Source: Kitasatospora sp. SolWspMP-SS2h (GTDB lineage Bacteria > Actinomycetota > Actinomycetes > Streptomycetales > Streptomycetaceae). From it: a DNA stretch of 64,000 bases. The number at the start of each line of letters is the position of its first letter. The first letter of the stretch is position 1. The notes beneath the pieces are model-generated. The model had not been told where the DNA came from and did no database searches. It worked only from the letters and a program-made list of their open reading frames with translations. The stretch lies in assembly GCF_003259315.1 (NCBI RefSeq), contig NZ_QLLT01000016.1:106413-170412 (forward strand), read 5' to 3'. The translations under genes were made by a program, and so were the position numbers. This document shows, piece after piece, positions 24,625 through 32,816 of this stretch.

Positions 24625-25098
24625 ATGAGCGACTCCCAGCCCCAAGAGGTCGTGGCCCAACCCCGCACCGCCGCCGGCGTCCTCTTCTTCGACGAGAGCG
24701 ACCGCGTCCTCCTCGTGAAGCCGACCTACAAGCCCGGTTGGGAGATCCCCGGCGGCTACCTGCACGCGGGCGAGACCCCGAGCGAAGGCGCCGCCCGAGA
24801 GGTCAAGGAGGAACTCGGCATCACCCCGCCAATCGGCCGACTCCTTGTCGCCGACTGGGCACCGCACCCCACCGAAGGCGACAAGCTCCTCTTCGTCTTC
24901 GACGGCGGAATCCTCCCGGCCCACGAACTCGACCACATCGCCGTCGACCAGGTGGAGATCGGGAAGTACGCCTTCCACCCCAGCGACCAGTTCGACGAGT
25001 TCCTCATCCCGCGCCTCGCCCGGCGCGTCCACGCCGCCTGCGTCGCCAGGAAGCAGTCCGAGACGGTCTACCTGGAACACGGAGCGACCCGCCCGTAG
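24625..25098 (+). CDS. Nudix hydrolase
   Basis: 157 aa. Complete Nudix box G44-x5-E50-x7-R58-E59-V-K-E62-E63-L-G65-I (GYLHAGETPSEGAAREVKEE), so active-site metal ligands are intact. Hydrolyses nucleoside-diphosphate-linked or oxidised nucleotide substrates. TACAGT ends 7 nt before the ATG and no ribosome site is seen, the same leaderless arrangement as other cargo genes. Stands alone between the decayed regulator and the restriction gene. Confidence 0.9.
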   Translation: MSDSQPQEVVAQPRTAAGVLFFDESDRVLLVKPTYKPGWEIPGGYLHAGETPSEGAAREVKEELGITPPIGRLLVADWAPHPTEGDKLLFVFDGGILPAHELDHIAVDQVEIGKYAFHPSDQFDEFLIPRLARRVHAACVARKQSETVYLEHGATRP

Positions 25099-25306
25099 GC
25101 CGCCATCTGGTGCAAGTAGTGCCAGAGAAGCAGGCTCGCTAGCTTCCCCTCGTTGTCCAGGCTCAGCACCGAGTCTGCCTCGCAAGTCCGCCTTGGCCTT
25201 TTCCCAAGATCGCATTGGTCGCTCAGGCTAACCTCTCTCGTAAACGGACGACTGGGCCGACAGCCCAGGCAGTCGTCTCCTAGGCAGCGGCAGGAAGCGG
25301 AGAGCA

Positions 25307-28300
25307 GTGGCGACTACGGTGCACGAGGTCCTGAAGACGATCCGCGAGACCTCGAAGGACAACTATGAACTCGGTAGTCGCTTCGAGCAGCTCATGGTCA
25401 AGTTCCTACGCACCGATCCCCAGTGGAAAGAGCAGTTCAGCCAGGTCTGGCGGTGGGCTGACTGGCCCGGAGCCGCGTCGAACAAGAAGGACCTCGGCAT
25501 CGACCTCGTCGCACAAGACCGGGAGACCGGCGGTTTCTGCGCGATCCAGTGTAAGTTCTACGAACCCCAGCACACTGTCCAGAAGCCGGACATCGATTCG
25601 TTCCTCTCAGCCTCGAGCAAGGGCGACTTCAGCCGTCGGATGATCATCTCGACGACTGAGAAGTGGGGCCCCAACGCAGAGGAAATCATGAGGGGGCAGC
25701 AACCTCCGGTCACTCGTCTCGGTCTGTCCGACATCGCAGCGAGCCCGATCGACTGGTTCTTCCCGTCTCCCGGGCCGACCTTCGTTGCGGACCTGAAGCT
25801 GCACGACAAGAAGTCGCCGCGACCGCATCAGCGGGAGGCAATCGACGCCGTGTTCGCCGGCTTCACTGGCAACGATCGCGGCAGGCTGATCATGGCCTGC
25901 GGCACGGGGAAGACCTTCACCAGTTTGAAGATCGCCGAGCGCCTGCAGCGAGAGCGGGCGGCGGCAGGTCACGAGCACAGCACCATACTGTTCCTGGTTC
26001 CGTCGATTGCCTTGCTGTCGCAGACCCTCCGTGAGTGGTCCTCGGAGAGCGAGGTCACACTGCGTCCCTTCGCGGTCTGCTCCGACACGAAGGTCGGCAA
26101 GCAGCAGGTCGTCAACGACAACGCGGACATGGCCACACACGACCTGGCGTTGCCGGCCACGACCGACCCAGGCAAGCTGATCAAGCAGATGGCCAGCGTG
26201 GCGACCGGTCCGGGGCTGACCGTCGTGTTCTCGACCTACCAGTCGATTGACACGATCGCCGAAGCGCAGGAGAACGGTCTCGGTAGGTTCGACCTGATCC
26301 TCTGCGACGAGGCTCACCGCACGACGGGAGTCACCCTCGCTGGCGCGGATGAGTCGGCGTTCGTGCGCGTCCACGACGACACATATCTGGGCAGCGACCG
26401 CCGCCTCTACATGACAGCGACACCCCGCATCTACAGCGAGGAAACCCAGCAGCAGGCGAAGGAGTCGAGTGCTGCTGTCGTTTCCATGGACCGCGAGGAC
26501 CTCTACGGTCCAGAGTTCCACCGCCTCGGCTTCGGCAAGGCCGTGGAGCAGAATCTGCTCACCGACTACAAGGTCCTGATCCTCACGGTCGACGAGGGTG
26601 TCGTCGCCAAGACCCTTCAGGAAGGCTTCGCGGGCGGCGCCCCCGAGCTGGACCTGGACGATGCCGCGAAGATCATCGGCTGCTGGAACGCCATGGCCAA
26701 GCGCACCGGCACGTTCACCGACGGCACCGGCTTCGGCACCGATGAAGCCCCGATGAAGCGCGCCGTCGCGTTCGCTCGCTCCATCGCCGACTCGAAACTC
26801 ATCGCCGAGAACTTCAACGCGATCGTCGAAGCCTACGACGACGCGGACGACGAGGTGCTCCACTGCGAGGTGGACCACGTCGACGGCACCTTCAACACCC
26901 TGCTCCGCAACCAGAAGTTGGACTGGCTCAAGCAGGACCCAGGGCCGGCTAACGCCCGGATCCTGTCCAACGCGCGATGCCTCTCCGAGGGAGTCGACGT
27001 CCCCGACCTCGACGCGGTGCTCTTCCTGCACCCGCGCAACTCGGTGGTCGATGTCGTGCAGTCAGTTGGCCGTGTCATGCGCCGGGCCAACGGCAAGAAG
27101 TACGGCTACATCATTCTGCCGGTCGCCGTCCCTGCCGGTACGTCACCGGAGAAGGCCCTGGCGGACAACCAGCGCTTCCGTACCGTGTGGCAGGTGCTCC
27201 AGGCTCTGCGCGCCCACGATGACCGGTTCAACGCGACAGTCAACCAGATCAGGCTCAACCAGGAGGCGCCGCAGAACATCGGCATCGGCCACGTTGGCCC
27301 TGGCGACGAGCAGATCGGCGACCAGGACGGATCCACCACTTCCGCGGACGCCCAGAACGCGCAGCAGCAGGAATCCCAGGCGGCTCAGTACATCCAGGAG
27401 GCCCTGCTCAAGGTCGAAGACTGGCGCCAAGCCATCTACGCCCGCATCGTCGAGAAGGTCGGCGAGCGCACGTACTGGGAGAAGTGGGCAAAGGACGTCG
27501 CGTCGATCGCGCAGGCGCACGTCACTCGGATCAAGGCCGCGCTGAAGCTCAGCGACAAGCGGGCCGCGTTCGAGGAGTTCCTCGACGAACTTCGGGCGAC
27601 GATAAACCCCGGTGTCACCGAGTCCGATGCGATCGACATGCTTGCCCAGCATATCGTGACCAAGCCCGTGTTCGACGCACTGTTCGGTAGTTACGCGTTC
27701 ACTGAGCACAACCCTGTCTCGCAGGCCATGCAGAAGATGCTTGACCAGCTCGGCGACCAGGGGCTGGAGGCAGAGAGCAAGGACCTGGCCGGCTTCTACG
27801 ATTCGGTGCGGGTACGCGCCGAGGGCATCGACAACCATGCCGGCCGCCAGCAGGTCATCGTTGAGCTCTACGACAAGTTCTTCAAGACCGCCCTGCCGAA
27901 GACCGCTGACGCGCTTGGAATCGTCTACACCCCGGTCGAGGTGGTCGACTTCATCATCCGCTCCACGGAACAGGCACTGGTCAAGCACTTCGGTCGCTCG
28001 CTGACGGGCGAAGGGGTACATATTATCGACCCGTTTGTGGGGACTGGCACCTTCCCGGTACGCCTTCTGCAGTCTGGGCTCATCAAACCCGAAGACCTGC
28101 TGCGCAAGTACACTAGCGAGCTGCACGCAAATGAGATCGTCCTGCTCGCTTACTACATCGCTGCCGTCAACATCGAAGCGGCATTCCATGACCTCACCAA
28201 CGGTAGCGACTATCAGCCGTTCGAAGGCATCGTTCTGACCGACACGTTTCAGCTCGCCGAAGGCGGGGCCGCGAAGCTCGATGGCATGGACGTGTTGGAG

Positions 28301-30178
28301 GGGAACAGCGAACGGGCGAAGAAGCAAAAGACCCAGCCAATCATGGTCGTCGTCGGCAACCCGCCGTATTCGGTGGGACAGGACAGCCAGAACGACGACA
28401 ACCAGAATCTCAAGTACGAGACACTCGACACTCGAATTAAGGACACGTATGCCGCGTATTCCACGGCAACCTCTGTCCGCACTCTGTACGACTCGTACAT
28501 CAGGGCAATTCGCTGGGCATCAGACCGAATCAGCCATGAAGGGATCGTCGCCTACGTCTCCAATGGCGGGTATATCGAAGGCAACACTTACGACGGCCTG
28601 CGCAAGGCTCTCGCCGACGAATTCGATGCCATCTACTGCTACAACCTCCGCGGAAATCAGCGGACGGCCGGCGAGCAGGCGCGGCGAGAGGGTGGGAAGA
28701 TCTTTGGATCCGGGAGCCGCAATACTGTTGCCGTCCTGATCCTTGTCAAGGGTAGCAAGGTCGCTTCCCCCGGCGGACTCCACTACCGGGATATTGGCGA
28801 CTACCTGAGCCGCGAGGATAAGCTCCAGATCTTGGCGCGGCAGAGCCTCGACACGGTCGAATGGCAGTCAATCGTTCCCAACGCCGACGGGGACTGGATC
28901 GACCAGAGGAACGAGGATTTCTCCGGCTATCAATCCCTCGTTGCGGGCAAGGGGGATCCCGCTCCCGCAATTTTCTCGACCCACTCACTCGGCCTCGGAA
29001 CAAATCGCGACGCCTGGGTGTACAACTATTCCGCCCAGCGAGTCGCCGAGAATGTCGAATCGACAATCGAGTTCTACAACGAGCAGGTAGACGGATTTTC
29101 CCAGCACTGCACTGCCCATGGAATCATCGATCCGAAGGCTGCCGACGCAGAGAAGTTCATCGACCGCGACGAAAAGAAGATCAGCTGGTCTTCGAGCCTG
29201 ATCCCCAAGGTTGCACGCGGGAAGAAGATCTCGTTCTCTTCGGATCGAATCGCGCCCAGCACCTACCGGCCATTTAACCGACAGATGGTCTACTTCGACC
29301 CGGACCTGAACCACAGGCCCGGAAAGCTGCCGCTGATGTTCCCGACTCCCCAGCAGGAGAACTACGGCTTCTACATCAACGGCTTCCATGCAACCGCCGA
29401 ATTCGCACTGCTGGCGACCGACGGCATTCCCTGCCTTGACGTATTCGGCAAGGGCGGATACTTCTTTCCGCGCTACACCTTCCGAGAGGTCAGCGCAGGT
29501 GACGACCTGTTCACCGCTGCCGACGATGAGGCCACCGAAGGCTTTGAACGGGCAGAGAACGTTACTGATGCGGCACTGTCCTCATACCGCAAGGCCTACG
29601 GCGACGATAGCATCTCTCGGGATGACATCTTCTTCTACACATACGCCCTGCTCCACTCCCCGACTTATCGTGAGAAGTATGCAGCAGATTTGAAGAAATC
29701 CCTGCCGCGTATCCCCATGGCCCAGGACTTCTTTGGTTTCGCTGCGGCTGGACGTTCGCTCTTCACTCTCCACCTCGGCTATGAGCACGTCGAGCCGTAC
29801 CCCGGCATCATCGAGAAGATCTCGGGCGCAACCTCGGCAACCTCACCGAGCGAGCTGTACCGAGTCGGCAAGAAGATGAAGTTCCCCCGCTTGAAGGGCC
29901 AGCTCGACCGCACCACCATCATCTTCAACCCCCGGGTTACCCTCACCAATATCCCGGAGGAGGCATACCGTTACCAACTCGGCGCCCGGTCAGCGATCGA
30001 GTGGCTCATGGACCGGTACTGGCTGAAGACGGACAAGGACTCGGGGATCGTCAACGACCCGAACGACTGGTCCGACGACCCTCGCTACATCGTCGACCTG
30101 ATCAAGCGCATCGTCACGGTCAGCCTTGAGACGATGAAGATCGTCGATGCGCTCCCGCCACTCGACATCGTCGAGTAG
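25307..30178 (+). CDS. type ISP single-polypeptide restriction-modification enzyme
   Basis: 1,623 aa, the length of LlaGI/LlaBIII-type enzymes. Domain order: an Mrr-like PD-(D/E)xK nuclease (D66 in GIDLVAQD, Q81-C-K83); an SF2 translocase (Walker A ACGTGKT with K202, DEAH at 334-337, and SVGRVMRRANGKKYG as motif VI); a coupler; a gamma-type N6-adenine methyltransferase (DPFVGTGTF from residue 908; NPPY 1018-1021); and a C-terminal target-recognition domain. One protein both methylates and cuts, translocating along DNA to collide with another copy. GTG 25307 has GGAG 4 nt upstream. No specificity or antirestriction partner nearby. Codons in about 28000-29700 are noticeably less GC-rich than in the flanks, suggesting domain exchange. 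Confidence 0.93.
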   Translation: MATTVHEVLKTIRETSKDNYELGSRFEQLMVKFLRTDPQWKEQFSQVWRWADWPGAASNKKDLGIDLVAQDRETGGFCAIQCKFYEPQHTVQKPDIDSFLSASSKGDFSRRMIISTTEKWGPNAEEIMRGQQPPVTRLGLSDIAASPIDWFFPSPGPTFVADLKLHDKKSPRPHQREAIDAVFAGFTGNDRGRLIMACGTGKTFTSLKIAERLQRERAAAGHEHSTILFLVPSIALLSQTLREWSSESEVTLRPFAVCSDTKVGKQQVVNDNADMATHDLALPATTDPGKLIKQMASVATGPGLTVVFSTYQSIDTIAEAQENGLGRFDLILCDEAHRTTGVTLAGADESAFVRVHDDTYLGSDRRLYMTATPRIYSEETQQQAKESSAAVVSMDREDLYGPEFHRLGFGKAVEQNLLTDYKVLILTVDEGVVAKTLQEGFAGGAPELDLDDAAKIIGCWNAMAKRTGTFTDGTGFGTDEAPMKRAVAFARSIADSKLIAENFNAIVEAYDDADDEVLHCEVDHVDGTFNTLLRNQKLDWLKQDPGPANARILSNARCLSEGVDVPDLDAVLFLHPRNSVVDVVQSVGRVMRRANGKKYGYIILPVAVPAGTSPEKALADNQRFRTVWQVLQALRAHDDRFNATVNQIRLNQEAPQNIGIGHVGPGDEQIGDQDGSTTSADAQNAQQQESQAAQYIQEALLKVEDWRQAIYARIVEKVGERTYWEKWAKDVASIAQAHVTRIKAALKLSDKRAAFEEFLDELRATINPGVTESDAIDMLAQHIVTKPVFDALFGSYAFTEHNPVSQAMQKMLDQLGDQGLEAESKDLAGFYDSVRVRAEGIDNHAGRQQVIVELYDKFFKTALPKTADALGIVYTPVEVVDFIIRSTEQALVKHFGRSLTGEGVHIIDPFVGTGTFPVRLLQSGLIKPEDLLRKYTSELHANEIVLLAYYIAAVNIEAAFHDLTNGSDYQPFEGIVLTDTFQLAEGGAAKLDGMDVLEGNSERAKKQKTQPIMVVVGNPPYSVGQDSQNDDNQNLKYETLDTRIKDTYAAYSTATSVRTLYDSYIRAIRWASDRISHEGIVAYVSNGGYIEGNTYDGLRKALADEFDAIYCYNLRGNQRTAGEQARREGGKIFGSGSRNTVAVLILVKGSKVASPGGLHYRDIGDYLSREDKLQILARQSLDTVEWQSIVPNADGDWIDQRNEDFSGYQSLVAGKGDPAPAIFSTHSLGLGTNRDAWVYNYSAQRVAENVESTIEFYNEQVDGFSQHCTAHGIIDPKAADAEKFIDRDEKKISWSSSLIPKVARGKKISFSSDRIAPSTYRPFNRQMVYFDPDLNHRPGKLPLMFPTPQQENYGFYINGFHATAEFALLATDGIPCLDVFGKGGYFFPRYTFREVSAGDDLFTAADDEATEGFERAENVTDAALSSYRKAYGDDSISRDDIFFYTYALLHSPTYREKYAADLKKSLPRIPMAQDFFGFAAAGRSLFTLHLGYEHVEPYPGIIEKISGATSATSPSELYRVGKKMKFPRLKGQLDRTTIIFNPRVTLTNIPEEAYRYQLGARSAIEWLMDRYWLKTDKDSGIVNDPNDWSDDPRYIVDLIKRIVTVSLETMKIVDALPPLDIVE

Positions 30179-30263
30179 CGGGAGCGCTGATCCCTCACCC
30201 GTTCCGGTCGGCGTTCTGTCGAGGCTGCGGGCCCGCCAGAGCGTCGACCGGTCACACCCCGGT

Positions 30264-30285
30264 TGACGCCAACAGTGACGCCAAC
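30264..30285 (+). repeat. right arm-type repeat pair TGACGCCAAC x2
   Basis: Copies at 30264-30273 and 30276-30285, the same sequence, orientation and 12-bp period as at 3623-3644. It lies 82 bp inside attR. Confidence 0.6.
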
Positions 30286-30367
30286 CGACGCGGCCAGCGG
30301 CGGTCGGCAACGGCCTTCCGCGGACGGCAGAAGCTCTCAAACTGGGTCATATCACCACCCCGGCTTG

Positions 30368-30412
30368 GCCTGAAAAGCGGAAGGTCGCCGGTTCGACCCC
30401 GGCCCTGGCCAC
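30368..30412 (+). repeat. attR core (45-bp direct repeat of tRNA-Phe 3' end)
   Basis: Identical to 3517-3561. It represents the original 3' part of the host tRNA-Phe gene, now without its 5' half. Confidence 0.96.
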
Positions 30413-30421
30413 CGTTCGACA

Positions 30422-30455
30422 GAGAGGCCCCGGAGCGCAGGCTCCGGGGCCTCTC
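30422..30455 (+). terminator. original host tRNA-Phe terminator, stranded beyond attR
   Basis: Perfect 15-bp stem GAGAGGCCCCGGAGC / GCTCCGGGGCCTCTC with loop GCAG. It starts 9 nt after attR. After excision it would again follow tRNA-Phe. Confidence 0.85.
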
Positions 30456-30572
30456 GCGCTGCCCAGACCGTCCGGCCTCCGCCGCTCCGGGGCAGGCTGC
30501 GGGGAGAGCGTGGTGCCTTCACTTCCGGGCCTACCCTGGAACCGTCGATCGGCCCGTCCGTGAGGAGCCCTC

Positions 30573-31118
30573 GTGAACCCGGAGCACTTCGCCCTGTTGG
30601 AGGAGGCCCGTCGGAGCCTGCCGGAGGGCTTCAAGGTGGAGCTCTCGGGGGACACCCTCGTGATGACGGTGGGCCCCTCGGGCATCCACCAGCGCAACCT
30701 GCTGGTGGTCCGGAGGCAGTTCGACGCGCACGCGCCGCTGGAGTTGCTACCCAGCGAGAACACCGACCTGGTCTCGCCGAACGCGGGCAAGAGCCGCAAC
30801 CCGGACCTGACCTACCTGCCGGACGAGGCACTGGAGACGTCGGAGAACCAGGTGCCGGCCGAACTCGCGGCGATCGCGGTCGAGTTGGTGTCGCCTTCGA
30901 ACCCGGAGAACGACTGGGTGGGGAAAGTCCGCGACTACCCGTTGATGGGCATCCCGCTGTACCTGCTGGTCGACGCCCGACAGCGGACCGTCACCCTCTT
31001 CAGTCGGCCCGACGGTACGAGGTACCACCGCCGCGAGGACATCGAGTTCGGCGAGACGCTGTCCATCCCCGAGCCGTTCGGCTTCGACCTGGTCACGCGC
31101 GACCTGCTGCCGTACTGA
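30573..31118 (+). CDS. Uma2-family (DUF820) PD-(D/E)xK endonuclease-like protein
   Basis: 181 aa. Features of the Uma2 fold are seen: N-terminal ELSGDTLVMTVGPSGIHQRN, NPDLTYLPDEAL (Asp of the nuclease core), AIAVELVSPSNPENDWVGKV (E-x-V-S-P-S-N with the following Lys) and YPLMGIPLYLLVDARQRTVT. The family is greatly expanded in Streptomyces and its substrate is unclear. GTG 30573 has GAGGAG 5 nt upstream. First intact gene outside the element. Confidence 0.9.
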   Translation: MNPEHFALLEEARRSLPEGFKVELSGDTLVMTVGPSGIHQRNLLVVRRQFDAHAPLELLPSENTDLVSPNAGKSRNPDLTYLPDEALETSENQVPAELAAIAVELVSPSNPENDWVGKVRDYPLMGIPLYLLVDARQRTVTLFSRPDGTRYHRREDIEFGETLSIPEPFGFDLVTRDLLPY

Positions 31119-31121
31119 CCC

Positions 31122-31143
31122 CACCCCGGCTCGGCCTGAAAAG
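31122..31143 (+). repeat. att-like fragment matching the attR left edge
   Basis: Matches 30356-30377 in 21 of 22 bases (CACCCCGGCTyGGCCTGAAAAG). That match spans 12 bp of element-side sequence plus the first 10 bp of the att core. Possible scar of an earlier integration, or a secondary site. Confidence 0.45.
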
Positions 31144-31159
31144 TCATGTGCCCGCCTCT

Positions 31160-31371
31160 CGTGGCGTCCGGGCAGGGTCGCGTTCGGCCGGAGCCTCCTC
31201 CCGGGGAGGGCGGCTTCCCGGGGCGATCGCGACCGCGCGCGCCCTGGCGGGGCGGCGGTTCGATCAGGGCGGCCAGGCCGTCGAGGACGCGGGGGAGGCC
31301 GAACTGGCAGGCGTGGTCGGCGTGGTGGGCGCCGCCCTGGGCCTGGCCGGCGGCGGTGCCGACGCGGGTGG
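31160..31371 (-). pseudogene. TetR C-terminal remnant
   Basis: The minus frame reads HHADHACQFGLPRVLDGLAA followed by LIEPP, the typical last helix of a TetR-family protein. No DNA-binding domain lies upstream; at about 31371 the sequence changes into a VOC-like frame on the opposite strand. Weak identification from one helix. Confidence 0.35.
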
Positions 31372-31660
31372 CGACGGCTTCGTCTCGCTCGGCCACCCGG
31401 ACGCCGGCATGAACGTGGTCCTCCCGCGCCGGGGCCTGGAGGTGCTGCCGGCGGGGCTCCGCGACCAGCGCGCGGACGGGCTGATCCCGGCGTTCACCGT
31501 GGACGACGCGGCCGGCACCGAGGCCCGGTTGCGGGGGGCCGGGGTGGAGACCACCCTGCCGCTGCTCGACGAGCCGTGGGGCGAGCGGCTGTTCCAGGTC
31601 ACCGACCCGAACGGGGTGACCGTGCAGTTCACCGAGTGGCGGGCCACCGCCGCGGCGTGA
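31372..31660 (+). pseudogene. VOC/glyoxalase-family protein, 5'-truncated
   Basis: The frame ending 31660 carries the second betaalphabeta module of a VOC protein: GLIPAFTVDDAAGTEARLRG, LPLLDEPWGERLFQVTDPNG and VTVQFTEW, preceded by GDGFVSLGHPDAG. The first half (the LxVxDlxxSxxFY module) is missing and no ribosome site is evident. It abuts the minus-strand TetR remnant. A short product from ATG 31411 is conceivable. Confidence 0.55.
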
Positions 31661-31679
31661 CGGGGAGGGCAGGACGGCG

Positions 31680-31716
31680 CGGTGCCCCCGGAGCGGCCTT
31701 CGCTCCGGGGGCACCG
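31680..31716. terminator. bidirectional terminator between VOC remnant and tetR
   Basis: 15-bp stem CGGTGCCCCCGGAGC / GCTCCGGGGGCACCG with loop GGCCTTC. It serves converging transcription. Confidence 0.8.
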
Positions 31717-31744
31717 GCGAGCGGGGAGGACGGACGCCGGCCGG

Positions 31745-32323
31745 TCAGGCGTTCGGGAGGGAGCCGGCGACCGCCTGCCGGGCGAACTCCACCACGTGGG
31801 CGCGCAGGTCGATGTCGGGGTCGGCGCCGACCAGCAGCCGGGCCATCCGGGGCACCGCGACCGGCCAGGCGGCCAGGCCGATCAGGCTGAGCAAACAGGC
31901 CCCGACCCGGGGGGACGCCTCGGTGCCGAAGGTCTCGGCGAGCGCGGCGACCTTCCGCTCGTAGTGGGTGGAGCGCCGCGCCTCGCCGGGCAGGGCGTCG
32001 TCGCGGTAGTGCAGGCCCTCCCAGAGGAAGAGCCGCACCAGGGCGGGGTTGGCCCGGTGGAAGTCGTACACCCGGCCCACGTACTCGGCGGGGTCGTCGC
32101 CGGGCTGGAGCGGGACGGCTTCGGCGAGTTCGTCCAGGGCCCGGGCGACGACCTGGTCGAAGAGTCTCTGCTTGCTGCCGAAGTAGCCGTAGATGCGCTC
32201 CTTGTTGACGCCGGCCAGTTCCGCGATGCGGTCCACGCGGGCGCCGGCGATGCCGTGGGCTGCGAACTCTTCCGTGGCGGCGGCGAGCAGCCGTTGCTTG
32301 GTGGAGGGCGGGTCCTGGGTCAT
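31745..32323 (-). CDS. TetR-family transcriptional repressor
   Basis: 192 aa. The N-terminal HTH is TKQRLLAAATEEFAAHGIAG, then RIAELAGVNKERIYGYFGSK. The C-terminal ligand domain resembles TetR_C_28/33-type actinobacterial repressors (RVYDFHRANPALVRLFLWEG). ATG 32323 is chosen because TetR proteins begin just before this HTH; the frame runs further into the operator region. Divergent from a small membrane protein gene whose promoter contains a matching dyad. Confidence 0.92.
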   Translation of the reverse strand: MTQDPPSTKQRLLAAATEEFAAHGIAGARVDRIAELAGVNKERIYGYFGSKQRLFDQVVARALDELAEAVPLQPGDDPAEYVGRVYDFHRANPALVRLFLWEGLHYRDDALPGEARRSTHYERKVAALAETFGTEASPRVGACLLSLIGLAAWPVAVPRMARLLVGADPDIDLRAHVVEFARQAVAGSLPNA

Positions 32324-32360
32324 GCCGACAGCGTAGGGCGCGAGGTCGCCACCCTCCAAC

Positions 32361-32400
32361 CAACTGGATAGTTGACTGCCAACCAATCGGTTGGATACCT
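32361..32400 (+). promoter_or_regulatory. promoter with embedded TetR operators
   Basis: TTGACT (32372-32377), a 17-bp spacer, then ATACCT (32395-32400). The spacer holds the dyad CCAACC-AATC-GGTTGG (32379-32394). A second dyad CAACT-GGAT-AGTTG (32361-32374) overlaps the -35. Repressor binding would block this rightward promoter directly. Confidence 0.65.
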
Positions 32401-32475
32401 TCGGGCCACCCCCGGTCCGACCTCCGGACCCCGCACGCTCCACCGACCGCCCACCGACCGGACAGGAAGTGCACC

Positions 32476-32754
32476 ATGCCGACCACCGCGACCACCGCCA
32501 CCGCGACCACCGCCGCCACCGCTACGGAGCCGCCGCGCCCCGCGCTCCCCTCCGTCCACGTCCGCGCCCTGATCACCTGGCTGGCCGTCTACCCGGCGAT
32601 CACGCTCGTCCAGGTCCTGCTCGGCCCCTCGCTGGCGGGCCTGGCCGTGCCGCTGCGGGTGCTGGTCCTGACCGGGCTGGTCGTCCCCGCCGTGGTGTAC
32701 CTGTTCGTCCCGGTGCTGCTGAAGGCCCGCGCGGCCCTGCTGCGGCGGCGGTGA
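32476..32754 (+). CDS. small two-TM membrane protein under TetR control
   Basis: 92 aa. A Thr/Ala-rich N-terminus is followed by membrane segments VRALITWLAVYPAITLVQVL and VLVLTGLVVPAVVYLFVPVL, ending in RRR. Similar small proteins accompany TetR genes in Streptomyces. Function unknown. Expression is probably induced when the neighbouring TetR releases its operator. Confidence 0.72.
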   Translation: MPTTATTATATTAATATEPPRPALPSVHVRALITWLAVYPAITLVQVLLGPSLAGLAVPLRVLVLTGLVVPAVVYLFVPVLLKARAALLRRR

Positions 32755-32809
32755 GCGCGTCCGACGGCGGTAAGCGCGTCCGGCTGCGGTGAACGCGTCC
32801 GGCGGCGGG
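32747..32809 (+). repeat. 19-bp tandem repeat x3 across the stop codon
   Basis: Units at 32747, 32766 and 32785 (GGCGGTGAGCGCGTCCGAC and variants) plus a partial fourth. The stop codon of the small membrane gene lies in unit 1. Confidence 0.75.
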
Positions 32810-32816
32810 ACGGCCG

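Larger units (their letters stand above)
3517..30412 (+). mobile_element. tRNA-Phe-integrated mobilizable element (IME/AICE-like), about 26.9 kb
   Basis: Bounded by 45-bp perfect direct repeats of the tRNA-Phe 3' end. It carries int-xis next to attL, an XRE regulator, a DnaC-type replication pair, a DUF2637 membrane protein, MobC, a relaxase, and about 16 kb of cargo (trpS/TrpD-like cassette, kinases, Nudix, type ISP restriction-modification). The layout matches actinomycete integrative elements. No TraB/FtsK-type DNA translocase gene is visible, so transfer probably needs a helper, or the transfer function is unrecognised. Left and right boundaries are exact at the level of the repeats. Confidence 0.93.
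30179..30572. other. element right end and junction to chromosome (no gene)
   Basis: 394 bp between the restriction gene and the Uma2 gene. It contains the right arm repeats, attR and the displaced tRNA-Phe terminator listed separately. Nothing else coding is seen. Confidence 0.8.

Noticed and set aside
24011..24628. 205-codon and 373-codon plus-strand frames over the decayed regulator
   Set aside because: They only partially match the XRE family and then become Arg/Pro-rich frame shadows. Better explained as a frameshifted pseudogene.
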